Positions 25,889-33,536 of a DNA stretch of 64,000 bases are shown here, piece by piece. Each line of letters opens with the position of its first letter. Within the stretch, counting starts at the first letter, position 1. Made by a program: the position numbers and the translations under genes. The notes under the pieces were generated by a model, which saw only the letters and a program-made list of their open reading frames with translations, was not told the DNA's origin and did no database searches. Source of the stretch: Achromobacter spanius (lineage in GTDB: Bacteria > Pseudomonadota > Gammaproteobacteria > Burkholderiales > Burkholderiaceae_B); contig NZ_CP025030.1 in NCBI RefSeq assembly GCF_002812705.1, forward strand, positions 682,001-746,000, given 5' to 3'.

Positions 25889-27106
25889 TCACCTCAGCGC
25901 CGCGCAGGCGCTGTCGATACGGCGGCATCCTTCTTCGATGTTCTCCATCGACGTGGCGAAGCTCAGCCGCAGGTAGGGCGACAAGCCATAGGCCGCGCCA
26001 TCCAGCACGGCCACACCGGCCTCGTCCAACAGGTACATCACCACGTCCAGATCGCTTTCCAGCACGCGGCCGGCCGGCGTGCGCTTGCCCAGCAACCCTT
26101 CAACCGACGGGTAGACATAGAACGCGCCCTGCGGCTGGGGGCAGCGGATGCCCGGCACCGCGTTCAGCAAGGCCACGATGCGATCGCGGCGTGCATGGAA
26201 TACGGTGGCGGCGTCGCTGACGCAGCGCTGGTCGGCGGTCAAGGCCACGCGCGCGGCCGACTGACTGATGGCGCTGACGCAACTGGTGCTTTGCGAAATC
26301 AGCGTGGCCATGGCCTTGATCAGCGGCTTGGGGCCGCCCGCGTAACCCAGGCGCCAACCGGTCATGGCGTAGGCCTTGGACACGCCGTTGATCGTCAGCG
26401 TGCGGCCCGCCAGCGCCGGCACCACCGCGGCGGGCGATGCGTGGCGCGCGTCGCCGTAGGCCAGGTGTTCATAGATTTCGTCGGTCATCAGCCACACGTG
26501 GGGATGGCGCGCCAGCACCTCGCCCAAGGCACGCAGTTCATCCGCGCTGTACATGGCGCCGGTGGGATTGCTGGGCGTATTCAGCAGCACCCATTTCGTG
26601 CGCGGCGTGATGGCTTGTTCCAGCGCTTGCGGCGTCAGCTTGAAGCCATCGGCTTCAGGGCAGGCCAGCACCACGGGCGTGCCATCGTTGACCAGCACCA
26701 TGTCCGGGTACGACACCCAGTAGGGCGCGGGGATGATGACTTCGTCGCCGGCTTGCACCGTGGCGGCCAGCGCGGTGAAGATCAACTGCTTGGCGCCCAC
26801 GCCGACGATCAGCTCGTCCAGCCCGTAGTCCAGGCCGTTTTCGCGCTGGAACTTGGCGCGCACCGCTTCCAGCAGCGGCTTGGCGCCGGCGGACGCGGTG
26901 TAGCGGATGTCGCCGCTATTCAGCGCGTCGATGCCCGCCTGCACAATGTGCGCGGGCGTGGGCAGGTCGGGTTCGCCCACGGTGAAGTCGACGATGTCGC
27001 GGCCCTCCGCGCGCAACTGGTCCACGCGCGTCTTGGCGGCCATGCTGGGCGACGGCTTGATCGCGCGGGCGCGTTCGGCCAGGAAGGCGGTGTCGGCGGC
27101 GCTCAT
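25889..27106 (-). CDS. Class I PLP-dependent aminotransferase
   Basis: Fold-type I aminotransferase of 405 residues, AspC/AAT-I clade. Motifs: VDFTVGEPDLPTPAHI near 40, the substrate/PLP Asn in LNTPSNPTGAMY near 178, DEIYEHL near 210, the PLP-lysine block NGVSKAYAMTGWRLGYAG (Lys about 245) and a C-terminal LRLSFAT Arg block. Acidic or broad amino donors are likely, but specificity cannot be fixed. It overlaps the RraA-like gene upstream by ATGA and sits 83 bp before the importer operon on the same strand, so import, transamination and cleavage may form one pathway. Confidence 0.93.
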   Translation of the reverse strand: MSAADTAFLAERARAIKPSPSMAAKTRVDQLRAEGRDIVDFTVGEPDLPTPAHIVQAGIDALNSGDIRYTASAGAKPLLEAVRAKFQRENGLDYGLDELIVGVGAKQLIFTALAATVQAGDEVIIPAPYWVSYPDMVLVNDGTPVVLACPEADGFKLTPQALEQAITPRTKWVLLNTPSNPTGAMYSADELRALGEVLARHPHVWLMTDEIYEHLAYGDARHASPAAVVPALAGRTLTINGVSKAYAMTGWRLGYAGGPKPLIKAMATLISQSTSCVSAISQSAARVALTADQRCVSDAATVFHARRDRIVALLNAVPGIRCPQPQGAFYVYPSVEGLLGKRTPAGRVLESDLDVVMYLLDEAGVAVLDGAAYGLSPYLRLSFATSMENIEEGCRRIDSACAALR

Positions 27107-27777
27107 GCCAGCCCCTTGGCGGCAAAGGCGGCCTGCATCCAGCTTTGCGTCTTATCGCCCTTGGCGATCTCGGCCATGATGCGTTCTTCCTTGGCCGCAT
27201 GCGCGTGCGCGGCGGCAATCAGGCTTTCCGCGTCGGACGCGGCAAAGCAGACCAGGCCGTCTTCGTCGCCCACGATGATGTCGCCGGGGTTGACGACCTG
27301 GCCGCCGATCGACACGGGCACGTTGACCTCGCCCGGGCCGTCCTTGTAAGGGCCACGATGGATGTGGCCACGCGCATAACAAGGGAAGTTGTCGGCTTCA
27401 AACGCGGCCACGTCGCGGATGGCGCCGTCCACCACCACGCCCGCGCAGCCATGCACTTGCAGGTAGCGCTTCATGATTTCACCAAGCACGGCGTTGGACA
27501 GGTCACCGCCCGCGTCCACCACCAGCACGTGGCCGGGCTGGATTTGCATCATGGCCTTGTAGATCATCAGGTTGTCGCCCGGGCGCGTCTTGACCGTCAG
27601 CGCGGTGCCCACAAGCTTGCCGCTGCCGTTGTAGCGGTGCAGGCCCGAGATGCCCTCGCGGCGCGCCAGGTTGTCGCTAAGGTGGGGCGTGACGATGCCG
27701 GCAAGCGCTTCAAGAATGGCGGCGGGAGCAACGGGGGAAGCCGGCAATTGGCGGGCGCCGGTAAGAATATTGGCCAT
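27103..27777 (-). CDS. RraA-family protein, probable 4-hydroxy-4-methyl-2-oxoglutarate/4-carboxy-4-hydroxy-2-oxoadipate aldolase
   Basis: 224-residue protein of the RraA/HMG-aldolase fold. VVVDGAIRDVAAF keeps the adjacent Arg-Asp pair that class II HMG/CHA aldolases use for substrate and metal binding and that true RraA RNase E inhibitors lack. GDNLMIYKAM and VVDAGGDLSNAVLGEIM are the other family blocks. Known members cleave 4-hydroxy-2-oxo acids to pyruvate plus a second oxo acid. It is first in a minus-strand unit with the aminotransferase and importer and divergent from a LysR gene. Aldolase role is inference from motif and context. Confidence 0.8.
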   Translation of the reverse strand: MANILTGARQLPASPVAPAAILEALAGIVTPHLSDNLARREGISGLHRYNGSGKLVGTALTVKTRPGDNLMIYKAMMQIQPGHVLVVDAGGDLSNAVLGEIMKRYLQVHGCAGVVVDGAIRDVAAFEADNFPCYARGHIHRGPYKDGPGEVNVPVSIGGQVVNPGDIIVGDEDGLVCFAASDAESLIAAAHAHAAKEERIMAEIAKGDKTQSWMQAAFAAKGLA

Positions 27778-27992
27778 GACGATCTGCAGTTCCTGGGTCG
27801 GTAGCCGCCGGCAACCCTGTGGAATTTTTCAGGATGCAGGCCGGCCGGGTGAACGGTCAGATGGCATGTTGCGAGCTTTTCCATTTTGGAAAAAGGGATT
27901 AAATTTCCACGAACCTCATCAATTTTTGGAATATAGGGGTTAGCCCTAGGCGGAAATTTCGGAATGAACATCACCACCACGCGTCACCCGGC
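27778..27992. promoter_or_regulatory. Divergent regulatory gap between the RraA-like gene and the LysR gene
   Basis: 215 bp with no gene. The half near the LysR gene is AT-rich compared with its surroundings (27885-27965). It holds TTTTGGAAAAAGGG, a related TTTTTGGAATATAGGG and the palindrome GAAATTTC (27953-27960). Any of these could be LysR half-sites; the exact operator is not resolved. Confidence 0.4.
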
Positions 27993-28883
27993 ATGCTGAC
28001 TTTCAAACAAATCGAGGCCCTGTACTGGACCGTCCGGCTGGGCACGTTTTCCGCGTCGGCGCAGAAGCTGCACACGACCCAATCGGCCATCACCAAGCGC
28101 ATCCAGGAACTGGAGGCGGACTTCAACGTAGCGCTATTCGACCGCTCGGGCCACCGAGCCGAACTGACCGCGCGGGGTCACGAGGTCTATGCGCTTGCCG
28201 AAGACATGCTGGGCCATCGAGACCGCTTGCTGGTGCGGCTGAAAGGCCAGCACACGCTGACCGGCACGTTCCGTTTCGGCATTACCGAGATCACGGCCAT
28301 GACGTGGCTGCCCGCCTTGATCCGCCTGCTGCGCGCGCACTATCCGCGCATCACGCTGGAACCGCACATCGACCTGGGCGCCGACCTGCTCAAGCGCTTG
28401 CAGGCGGGGCAGTTGGACATGGCGTTCCTGCACGGGGAATTCGCGGAACCGAACCTGCAGGTCGTGGCGCTGCAACGATTGGAATTCGCATGGATGGGCA
28501 GCCCTGACCTGATCGACGCCAGCCGCGTCTATACGCCCGCCGACATCGCGCGCCTGCCGCTCTTGCGACAAAGCCGCGAGTCGGGGTTGAACATGATCTA
28601 CGACGGGTGGCTGCGGCCTCATACGCCGGACAGCAATATCTTCACGATCAACAGCCTGATCGCCATGGCGGGCTTGACCGCCGCGGGCTTCGGCGTCAGT
28701 TGCCTGCCCCGCGATTACTTCGCGGACATGGTGAGCAAAAAGCAGTTGGTGATCGCGCGCACCAGCACCGCGCCGCCGCAATCGGTCTACAGCGCCATGT
28801 TCCGCCGTGACGCGGACGTGGCGTTTTGTGAAAGCGTGGCCGAGCTGGCGGAAAGCTGCTGCGAGTTTTCCGGCGGGGTGTAG
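27993..28883 (+). CDS. LysR-family transcriptional regulator
   Basis: 296 residues. N-terminal winged helix-turn-helix (MLTFKQIEALYWTVRLGTFSASAQKLHTTQSAITKRI region, about 1-60) and a C-terminal periplasmic-binding-like effector domain. It is divergent from the RraA-like/aminotransferase/importer unit, the usual position for a LysR activator of catabolic genes. The effector is probably the imported amino acid or its 2-oxo derivative (inference). The stop is 43 bp before the convergent acyltransferase. Confidence 0.93.
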   Translation: MLTFKQIEALYWTVRLGTFSASAQKLHTTQSAITKRIQELEADFNVALFDRSGHRAELTARGHEVYALAEDMLGHRDRLLVRLKGQHTLTGTFRFGITEITAMTWLPALIRLLRAHYPRITLEPHIDLGADLLKRLQAGQLDMAFLHGEFAEPNLQVVALQRLEFAWMGSPDLIDASRVYTPADIARLPLLRQSRESGLNMIYDGWLRPHTPDSNIFTINSLIAMAGLTAAGFGVSCLPRDYFADMVSKKQLVIARTSTAPPQSVYSAMFRRDADVAFCESVAELAESCCEFSGGV

Positions 28884-28926
28884 GGGGGAAGGCCTGCGCT
28901 TCAGGTCTGCGCTTCAGGCCCTGGCT

Positions 28927-29667
28927 TTACAACGCACCAAGAATCGCGTCGCGCGCCTGATGCGACAGTTCAAGGCGCGTCGGCAGGGTGCCATCCGGAT
29001 GCCTTGCCGCCAATACCGGCAGAAACACCACTTCGACGGACAAGCCCGTCGCGCCCAGCACGCGCCAAAGATTGGCCACCAGGCTTTCTTCGCCGACGAA
29101 CGCGGCGAAGCCGTCGCGCTTGCCGTCGCGCAGGAAGCGCAAGGCCACGGGTTGGATTTCCACGGCTGCCGAACGCGCCGGTTCGAACAGGCTGGCGTGG
29201 AAAGGAAGCATGTCGAAGCCTTCCGTCGTCGTGCCTTCCGGAAACAGCCCCACCGCATCGCCCAGCTTGAAACGGGCCTGCATGGCCTCGCCCATGGCAT
29301 GTACCGCGTGGCGTTGGCCGCGTTCGATGAAGAGCGTGCCCGCGCCCGCCACCAGCCAGCCGATCACGGGCCATTTGCGGATCTCGCTCTTGGCCACAAA
29401 CGACGTGGGGCGCGCGGAATTCAGGACGAAGATATCGATCCAGGAGACGTGGTTGGCCACCAGCAGCACCGGGCCGGTCATGCGCGGGTCACCCCTGAAC
29501 ACGACCCTCACTCCGCAGGCCGCCATCAGCGCGCGCGACCACGATCGATTCAGCCAGGCCCGGCTTCGCGGGCGGATGAAGGGGTAGACCAGCCCCACGC
29601 ACAACAAGCCATAGACGATCAGAGGCAGCACCAGGGCCAGCCGTAAGACAAAGCGCAGCAGCTTCAA
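28927..29667 (-). CDS. Lysophospholipid (1-acyl-sn-glycerol-3-phosphate) acyltransferase, PlsC family
   Basis: Membrane acyltransferase of 246 residues from a TTG at 29667, which overlaps the pyrX stop; in-frame ATGs further up lie inside pyrX. It has an N-terminal helix (KLLRFVLRLALVLPLIVYG), the catalytic HX4D block NHVSWIDIF, FVAKSEIRKWP, and the phosphate-binding FPEGTTTEG. Family members make phosphatidic acid or acylate ornithine lipids; which one applies is not clear. It is translationally coupled to pyrX on the minus strand. Confidence 0.85.
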   Translation of the reverse strand: MKLLRFVLRLALVLPLIVYGLLCVGLVYPFIRPRSRAWLNRSWSRALMAACGVRVVFRGDPRMTGPVLLVANHVSWIDIFVLNSARPTSFVAKSEIRKWPVIGWLVAGAGTLFIERGQRHAVHAMGEAMQARFKLGDAVGLFPEGTTTEGFDMLPFHASLFEPARSAAVEIQPVALRFLRDGKRDGFAAFVGEESLVANLWRVLGATGLSVEVVFLPVLAARHPDGTLPTRLELSHQARDAILGAL

Positions 29668-30989
29668 ACTGAGGTCTCCCAGGCCAGTTGACCACCGACC
29701 ACGGTGGCGCGTACCCGACCGGGCAGCATCATACCCGCGAACGGCGTATGCGGGCTGCGGCTTTGAAGCGCCATGGGCGTCACGAGCCATTCGGCGTCCA
29801 GATCCACCAGGCAGGCGTCGGCGGGCGCGCCCACGCCCAACTGGCCGGCCAGCGCGGCGGGGTTGCTTGTGCCGCTGCTGATGCCACTGAGTACCGCACC
29901 CGGACCCGACGTGACCCGAGCCAACGCATCGGCCAGCGGCACGCGATGGTCACGCGCCCATTTCAAGGTCAGCGGCAGCAGCAGTTCCAAGGCCGTCGCG
30001 CCGGGGGTGGACACCGGAAACGGCACCGCCTTGCCGTGCTTGTCCACGGGCGTGTGATCCGAACACAGCGCCTGGACCAGCCCTTCGGCCAGCGCCGCCT
30101 GGATGGCGTCGCGGTCGCGCTGGCCGCGCAGCGGCGGCTGCAGGTGGAAGTGCGTGTCGAAGAAGCCGATATCGACATCGGTCAGGAGCAGGTTGTGCGC
30201 CGACACGTCCGCCGTCACCGCCAGGCCCTCGCGCCTGGCCGCGCGCAGCAGCGCCAGCCCCGGCGCGGAGGACAGGCGGGTCAGGTGCACGCGCGCGCCG
30301 GTGGCGCGTTGCAGTTCGAAGATGGTGTTCAAAGCCACCGTCTCGGCTTGCGGCGGCAGGCCTTCCAGGCCCAGACGTTCGGCATACGCGCCGCTGGCGG
30401 CAACGGCGCCCTGGGCCAGCCAGGGGTCCTGCGGACGCAGCCACAGCGTGTAGCCCAGCCCGCTGGCATAACGCATCGCGCCCCACAGCACGCGCGTGTC
30501 CGCGATGCCGTGCTCGCCTTGGGCATAGGCCAGGCAGCCCGCTTGCGCGAGCAGGCCCATTTCCGTCAGCGTCTCGCCCGCCAGGCCCACCGTCATCGCG
30601 CCCAGCGGATGAATGCGGGGCTGGCCGGTTTCCATCTGGCGCATCAAGGTATCGACCTTGCCGGGCTCGTCCAGCGCGTCGTCTGAGGCGGCATCCGGCG
30701 GCATCACCAGCCGCGTGACGCCGCCGGCCAACGCCGCGCGCAGCTCGGCGGGCGCGAACGCCAGGCCCGTCGCGCGGCCAGGTTGCGCCACGCGCGCCGA
30801 CAGGTCCACCAAGCCAGGCAAGACCGCCAGGCCGGTTGCGTCCAGCACGCGATCGGCCTGAAAGCCGTCCGGCGCGGCGCCAGCCGGAACCACCGCCACC
30901 ACCCGGCCGTCGGCTAGGTAAAGGTCATGCGGCCCGTCCACTCCGTTGGCGGGATCGATCAAGCGGCCATTGGCGATGTGCAGCCTCAT
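29664..30989 (-). CDS. pyrX: PyrX-type non-catalytic dihydroorotase homologue
   Basis: 441-residue amidohydrolase-fold protein. Where active dihydroorotases have the metal motif DxHxHxR-PG, this one reads LVDLSARVAQPG, so both histidines are gone. Such pseudo-dihydroorotases are known in pseudomonads and relatives (pyrC' / pyrX), where they are structural partners of the ATCase encoded just upstream. The later VSAHNLLLTDVDIGF and CSDHTPVDKHGKAVPF blocks remain. It overlaps pyrB by ATGA and the acyltransferase by 4 bp. Here the ATCase partner is itself degenerate. Confidence 0.88.
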   Translation of the reverse strand: MRLHIANGRLIDPANGVDGPHDLYLADGRVVAVVPAGAAPDGFQADRVLDATGLAVLPGLVDLSARVAQPGRATGLAFAPAELRAALAGGVTRLVMPPDAASDDALDEPGKVDTLMRQMETGQPRIHPLGAMTVGLAGETLTEMGLLAQAGCLAYAQGEHGIADTRVLWGAMRYASGLGYTLWLRPQDPWLAQGAVAASGAYAERLGLEGLPPQAETVALNTIFELQRATGARVHLTRLSSAPGLALLRAARREGLAVTADVSAHNLLLTDVDIGFFDTHFHLQPPLRGQRDRDAIQAALAEGLVQALCSDHTPVDKHGKAVPFPVSTPGATALELLLPLTLKWARDHRVPLADALARVTSGPGAVLSGISSGTSNPAALAGQLGVGAPADACLVDLDAEWLVTPMALQSRSPHTPFAGMMLPGRVRATVVGGQLAWETSV

Positions 30990-32056
30990 GGCGCGTCTCC
31001 GGCCAGCACGCTCAAGGCGGCCAGGCGCAGGTGTTGTTCCAGGTCGGCCAATTGCGCCTGCACGGGCGGCAGGGCCGCGGCCACGTCGCCATCCACTTCC
31101 ACGCCCGGGGTCAGCGCGCCGCCGGGCAAGAGCAGCGCATCCGGCTTGGCGCCGGCCAGCGTGGCGGGAGTCAGGCCATAGGCATGGGCGTATTCACGCG
31201 CGGACGGCAGCAGCGCGCCGCTGATGCGTTCCACCTGCAAGGGCAGCACGATGATGACGTCGGCGTCTTGCAGCCCTTCGTGCAGGTTCACGCATTCGCG
31301 CACGCCCAGCTGCGGCAAGCCTTCGGGCAACAGCGTGCGCGGCGCCACCACACGCACCTCGGGCACACCCAAGGTCGTCATGGAGTGGATGACCGAACGC
31401 GCCACGCGCGAATGCCGGATATCGCCCACCAAGGTCACCGCCAGGTTCGTCAGGTCCTGCTTGGCGTGCAGCATCGCCAGCACCAGCGCCAGTGCCGGCA
31501 AGGGGTCCGCATGACACCCATCACCGGCGTTGATGACGCGCAAGCCCGGCGCGGCGTGGGCGGCGGCGCAATGGGCAGCGCCGCTGGCCGCGTGGCGCAG
31601 CACCAGCACGCCGGGTTGCAAGCGCGCCACCGTCTCGGCCAACGCGTCGCCCAGATGCGGGTTGAACGCCACCGCGCCCGACGGGGCATGCACGTCGGGC
31701 GCGTGTTGTGGGTGTGGCGGGTGTTGCGCGTATTGCGCATGTTGCGCGGGTTGCGCGGGTTGCGCGGGTTGCGCGTGTGGCTCAGTCTGCGCGTCCAGCA
31801 CCACGGGCAAGAGCGACAACCGGGTCGCCAGCGCGGCATAGGCATCGCCGTCGGCAAGGTCGTCGCCAAGGGATAGAAAGACGGGGCATGGCGCGGCGTG
31901 CGCGGGGGGCATCAAGGCGGCTGGAGAACCGGCGTCGCCCGCCGCCGCATAGGCACGCGCGGCGTCCAGCAAGCGCTCGACGTGGCGCTTGGGCAGCCCT
32001 TCCGTTGTCAGCAGATGAATGAGTTCGCCGCGGCGATCAAGTTGCGGATTGAGCAT
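30986..32056 (-). CDS. pyrB: Aspartate carbamoyltransferase homologue lacking catalytic residues
   Basis: 356-residue intact frame with a clear ATCase backbone: MLNPQLDRRGELIHLL, LVLRHAASGA, VINAGDG, GDIRHSRVARS, TLGVPEVRVVAP and LLPSAREYAHAYGLTP. The active site is stripped. The carbamoyl-phosphate motif STRTR is replaced by LGDDLADGD. The SxxKGE lysine block reads NPHLGDA. The HPTQ after NAGDG is DPLP. RLQNER is PLQVER and HPGPMNRG is LPGGALTPG. Residues about 93-118 are a Gln-Pro-Ala/His repeat from a 9-bp DNA repeat. It lies between ruvX and pyrX in the usual place, but pyrR is absent. Probably non-catalytic, perhaps structural or regulatory. Confidence 0.85.
   Translation of the reverse strand: MLNPQLDRRGELIHLLTTEGLPKRHVERLLDAARAYAAAGDAGSPAALMPPAHAAPCPVFLSLGDDLADGDAYAALATRLSLLPVVLDAQTEPHAQPAQPAQPAQHAQYAQHPPHPQHAPDVHAPSGAVAFNPHLGDALAETVARLQPGVLVLRHAASGAAHCAAAHAAPGLRVINAGDGCHADPLPALALVLAMLHAKQDLTNLAVTLVGDIRHSRVARSVIHSMTTLGVPEVRVVAPRTLLPEGLPQLGVRECVNLHEGLQDADVIIVLPLQVERISGALLPSAREYAHAYGLTPATLAGAKPDALLLPGGALTPGVEVDGDVAAALPPVQAQLADLEQHLRLAALSVLAGDAP
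31723..31776 (+). repeat. 9-bp tandem repeat inside pyrB
   Basis: Six consecutive 9-bp units of type GTTGCGCGG: GTTGCGCGT, ATTGCGCAT, three identical GTTGCGCGG, then GTTGCGCGT. The length is a multiple of three, so copy-number change keeps the frame and lengthens or shortens a Pro-Ala-Gln tract in the protein. Confidence 0.85.
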
Positions 32057-32078
32057 AGAAAAGGCCGGGCCACGCGCG

Positions 32079-32480
32079 TTACGCCGCAGGCAGGGAGTCT
32101 AGATATCGTTGCAGGATAACAGCCGCCGCCATCGCGTCATCGGCGGCGTGCGTGCCCAAGAGGCGCTGCGCTTCCATGCTGGAACCGCGCTCGTCCACCA
32201 GTTCGACCGCGATGCCGAAACGGCCATGCAATTGATTGGCGAAACGCCGGCAGCGCGCGGTGGCGGGCTGTTCGCCGCCATCGGCATCCAGCGCCAGCCC
32301 CACCACCACGCGATGGGGCTGCCACTCCTGCAACAGCGCGGCGATGCGGCCAAAGCGCGCATCGCGGATTTCACTGAAGATGATTTCCAGCGGGCGCGCC
32401 TGGCGCGTCAGGGTGTTGCCGATGGCGATGCCGATCTTCTTTTCGCCAAAGTCGAAACCAAGCAGTGTTTCTTCAGGCAT
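32079..32480 (-). CDS. ruvX: Holliday-junction-resolvase-like RNase RuvX/YqgF
   Basis: 133 residues, RNase H-fold family involved in 16S rRNA 5'-end maturation in E. coli. Starts MPEETLLGFDFGEKKIGIA with the first catalytic Asp; VVVGLAL, VELVDERGSSMEA and the late DDAMAAAVILQRYL complete the family pattern. The start ATG 32480 overlaps the yqgE stop by 8 bp. The pair yqgE-ruvX upstream of pyrB is widespread in proteobacteria. pyrB follows after 22 bp. Confidence 0.95.
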   Translation of the reverse strand: MPEETLLGFDFGEKKIGIAIGNTLTRQARPLEIIFSEIRDARFGRIAALLQEWQPHRVVVGLALDADGGEQPATARCRRFANQLHGRFGIAVELVDERGSSMEAQRLLGTHAADDAMAAAVILQRYLDSLPAA

Positions 32481-33060
32481 GGCCCGCATCGCCCGCCAGC
32501 ATGACCGGATCAATGCCCAGCAGCTTGAGCGCGGCGGGGTAGCGGTCTTCGGCGGGTACGTCGAAGATGATGTGGTCGTCGGCGCCCACGCTGAGCCAGG
32601 CATTCTGGCCCATTTCGCTTTCCAGCTGGCCGGCGCCCCAGCCGGCGTAACCCAGCGTGACGAGCATGCGGGCGGGGCCATTGCCGTCGGCCACGGCTTG
32701 CAGCACGTCGCGCGAGGTGGTCAGCGCCATGGCGCCCATCTTGATGCTGGAACTGTAGTCGCCGGCGGGCGCGTGCAGCACGAAGCCGCGGTCGGTCTGG
32801 ACCGGGCCGCCGAAGTAAACCAGCGTGTCTTTGACCGGGCCGATTTCAAGCGTCAATTCGATGCGCTCGAACAAGGTGCCCAGGGTCAGGTCGGTGGGCC
32901 GGTTGATGACCAAGCCCAGCGCGCCGCGTTCGGTGTGTTCGCACACGTAGATGACCGAGCCGGCCAGGCTGCCTTCGACCATGCCGGGCATGGCGATCAG
33001 GAACTGGTTGGCAAAGTTGGCCGCCTGCGATGCGGCGGATTCGTGATGTTTTTCCGTCAT
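32473..33060 (-). CDS. YqgE/AlgH family protein (UPF0301)
   Basis: 195 residues; the start ATG 33060 (MTEKHHESA) is preceded by AAAGGGG, favouring it over an upstream in-frame ATG. Core motifs are FANQFLIAMPGM, RGALGLVINRPTDLTL, VYFGGPVQTDRGFVLH and LVTLGYAGWGAGQLE. The family is conserved but without an established biochemical function; AlgH was first named from alginate regulation. Coupled to ruvX. Confidence 0.92.
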   Translation of the reverse strand: MTEKHHESAASQAANFANQFLIAMPGMVEGSLAGSVIYVCEHTERGALGLVINRPTDLTLGTLFERIELTLEIGPVKDTLVYFGGPVQTDRGFVLHAPAGDYSSSIKMGAMALTTSRDVLQAVADGNGPARMLVTLGYAGWGAGQLESEMGQNAWLSVGADDHIIFDVPAEDRYPAALKLLGIDPVMLAGDAGHA

Positions 33061-33153
33061 GGCAACCCCTTTGGGTAGTCTGAAAGAACCGTGGACGTCG
33101 CACACGCGAGCGTGGCCGTCTTGCCTGGCGGCAGACCGTCTTTGGTTACGTGG

Positions 33154-33173
33154 GATGGGGTCAATGCCCCATC
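33154..33173 (-). terminator. Hairpin between rubredoxin and yqgE
   Basis: GATGGGG (33154-33160), loop TCAATG, CCCCATC (33167-33173). It lies 36 bp after the rubredoxin stop on the minus strand, with no T-run. It may also be a remnant of the GATGGGT-type repeat family. Weak evidence for termination. Confidence 0.35.
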
Positions 33174-33209
33174 TTACGAGCCCTGGCGGAATGGGTCAGC
33201 GGATCGGGT

Positions 33210-33374
33210 TCAGATTTCCATCAATTCAAAGTCCTCTTTGCGGGCGCCGCATTCGGGACAGACCCAGTTCGGCGGCACGTCTTCCCAGCGGGTGCCGGGA
33301 GCAATACCTTCGTCGGGCAGGCCGGCCTCTTCGTCATAGACCCAGCCACAAATCAGACACATCCAAGTACGCAT
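33210..33374 (-). CDS. Rubredoxin
   Basis: Small electron-transfer protein of 54 residues that binds one iron through four cysteines. Translation from ATG 33374 opens MRTWMCLICGWVYDEEAG and closes with WVCPECGARKEDFELMEI, giving the two CxxCG knuckles (CLICG, CPECG) at residues 6-10 and 39-43, plus conserved Tyr13 and Trp37. It is a complete classical rubredoxin by length and spacing. Partners can be alkane hydroxylases or detoxifying reductases; none is adjacent. It is divergent from the thiD-like gene, a common rubredoxin neighbourhood in beta- and gammaproteobacteria. Confidence 0.95.
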   Translation of the reverse strand: MRTWMCLICGWVYDEEAGLPDEGIAPGTRWEDVPPNWVCPECGARKEDFELMEI

Positions 33375-33394
33375 AGTTCTCTCTTACATCAAAA

Positions 33395-33430
33395 CCCCAC
33401 CCGGTTCCCCGAGGCGGGGCAAAGGTGGGG
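33395..33430. other. Nested stem-loop in the rubredoxin/thiD divergent gap
   Basis: Outer arms CCCCACC (33395-33401) and GGTGGGG (33424-33430) enclose an inner CCCCG-AGG-CGGGG hairpin (33407-33419). A TAGAAT hexamer at 33440-33445 could be a -10 for thiD, which would leave this structure upstream of that transcript. It may lie in the rubredoxin leader. No TPP-riboswitch motifs are seen. Confidence 0.35.
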
Positions 33431-33536
33431 GGCTTCCATTAGAATGGGGACAATCTTACCGAAACCCAATAGGGGTTCCCCTGATTCACCTCAAAATGAA
33501 TCCGGGTACTCCGCTCAAAGCTCAAGCGCTGTCTAC

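Noticed and set aside
33395..33536. Possible TPP riboswitch upstream of the thiD-like gene
   Set aside because: Only nested GC stems are present; the conserved CTGAGA and ACCTGATC/GGATAATGCC-type blocks of the THI element are not found.
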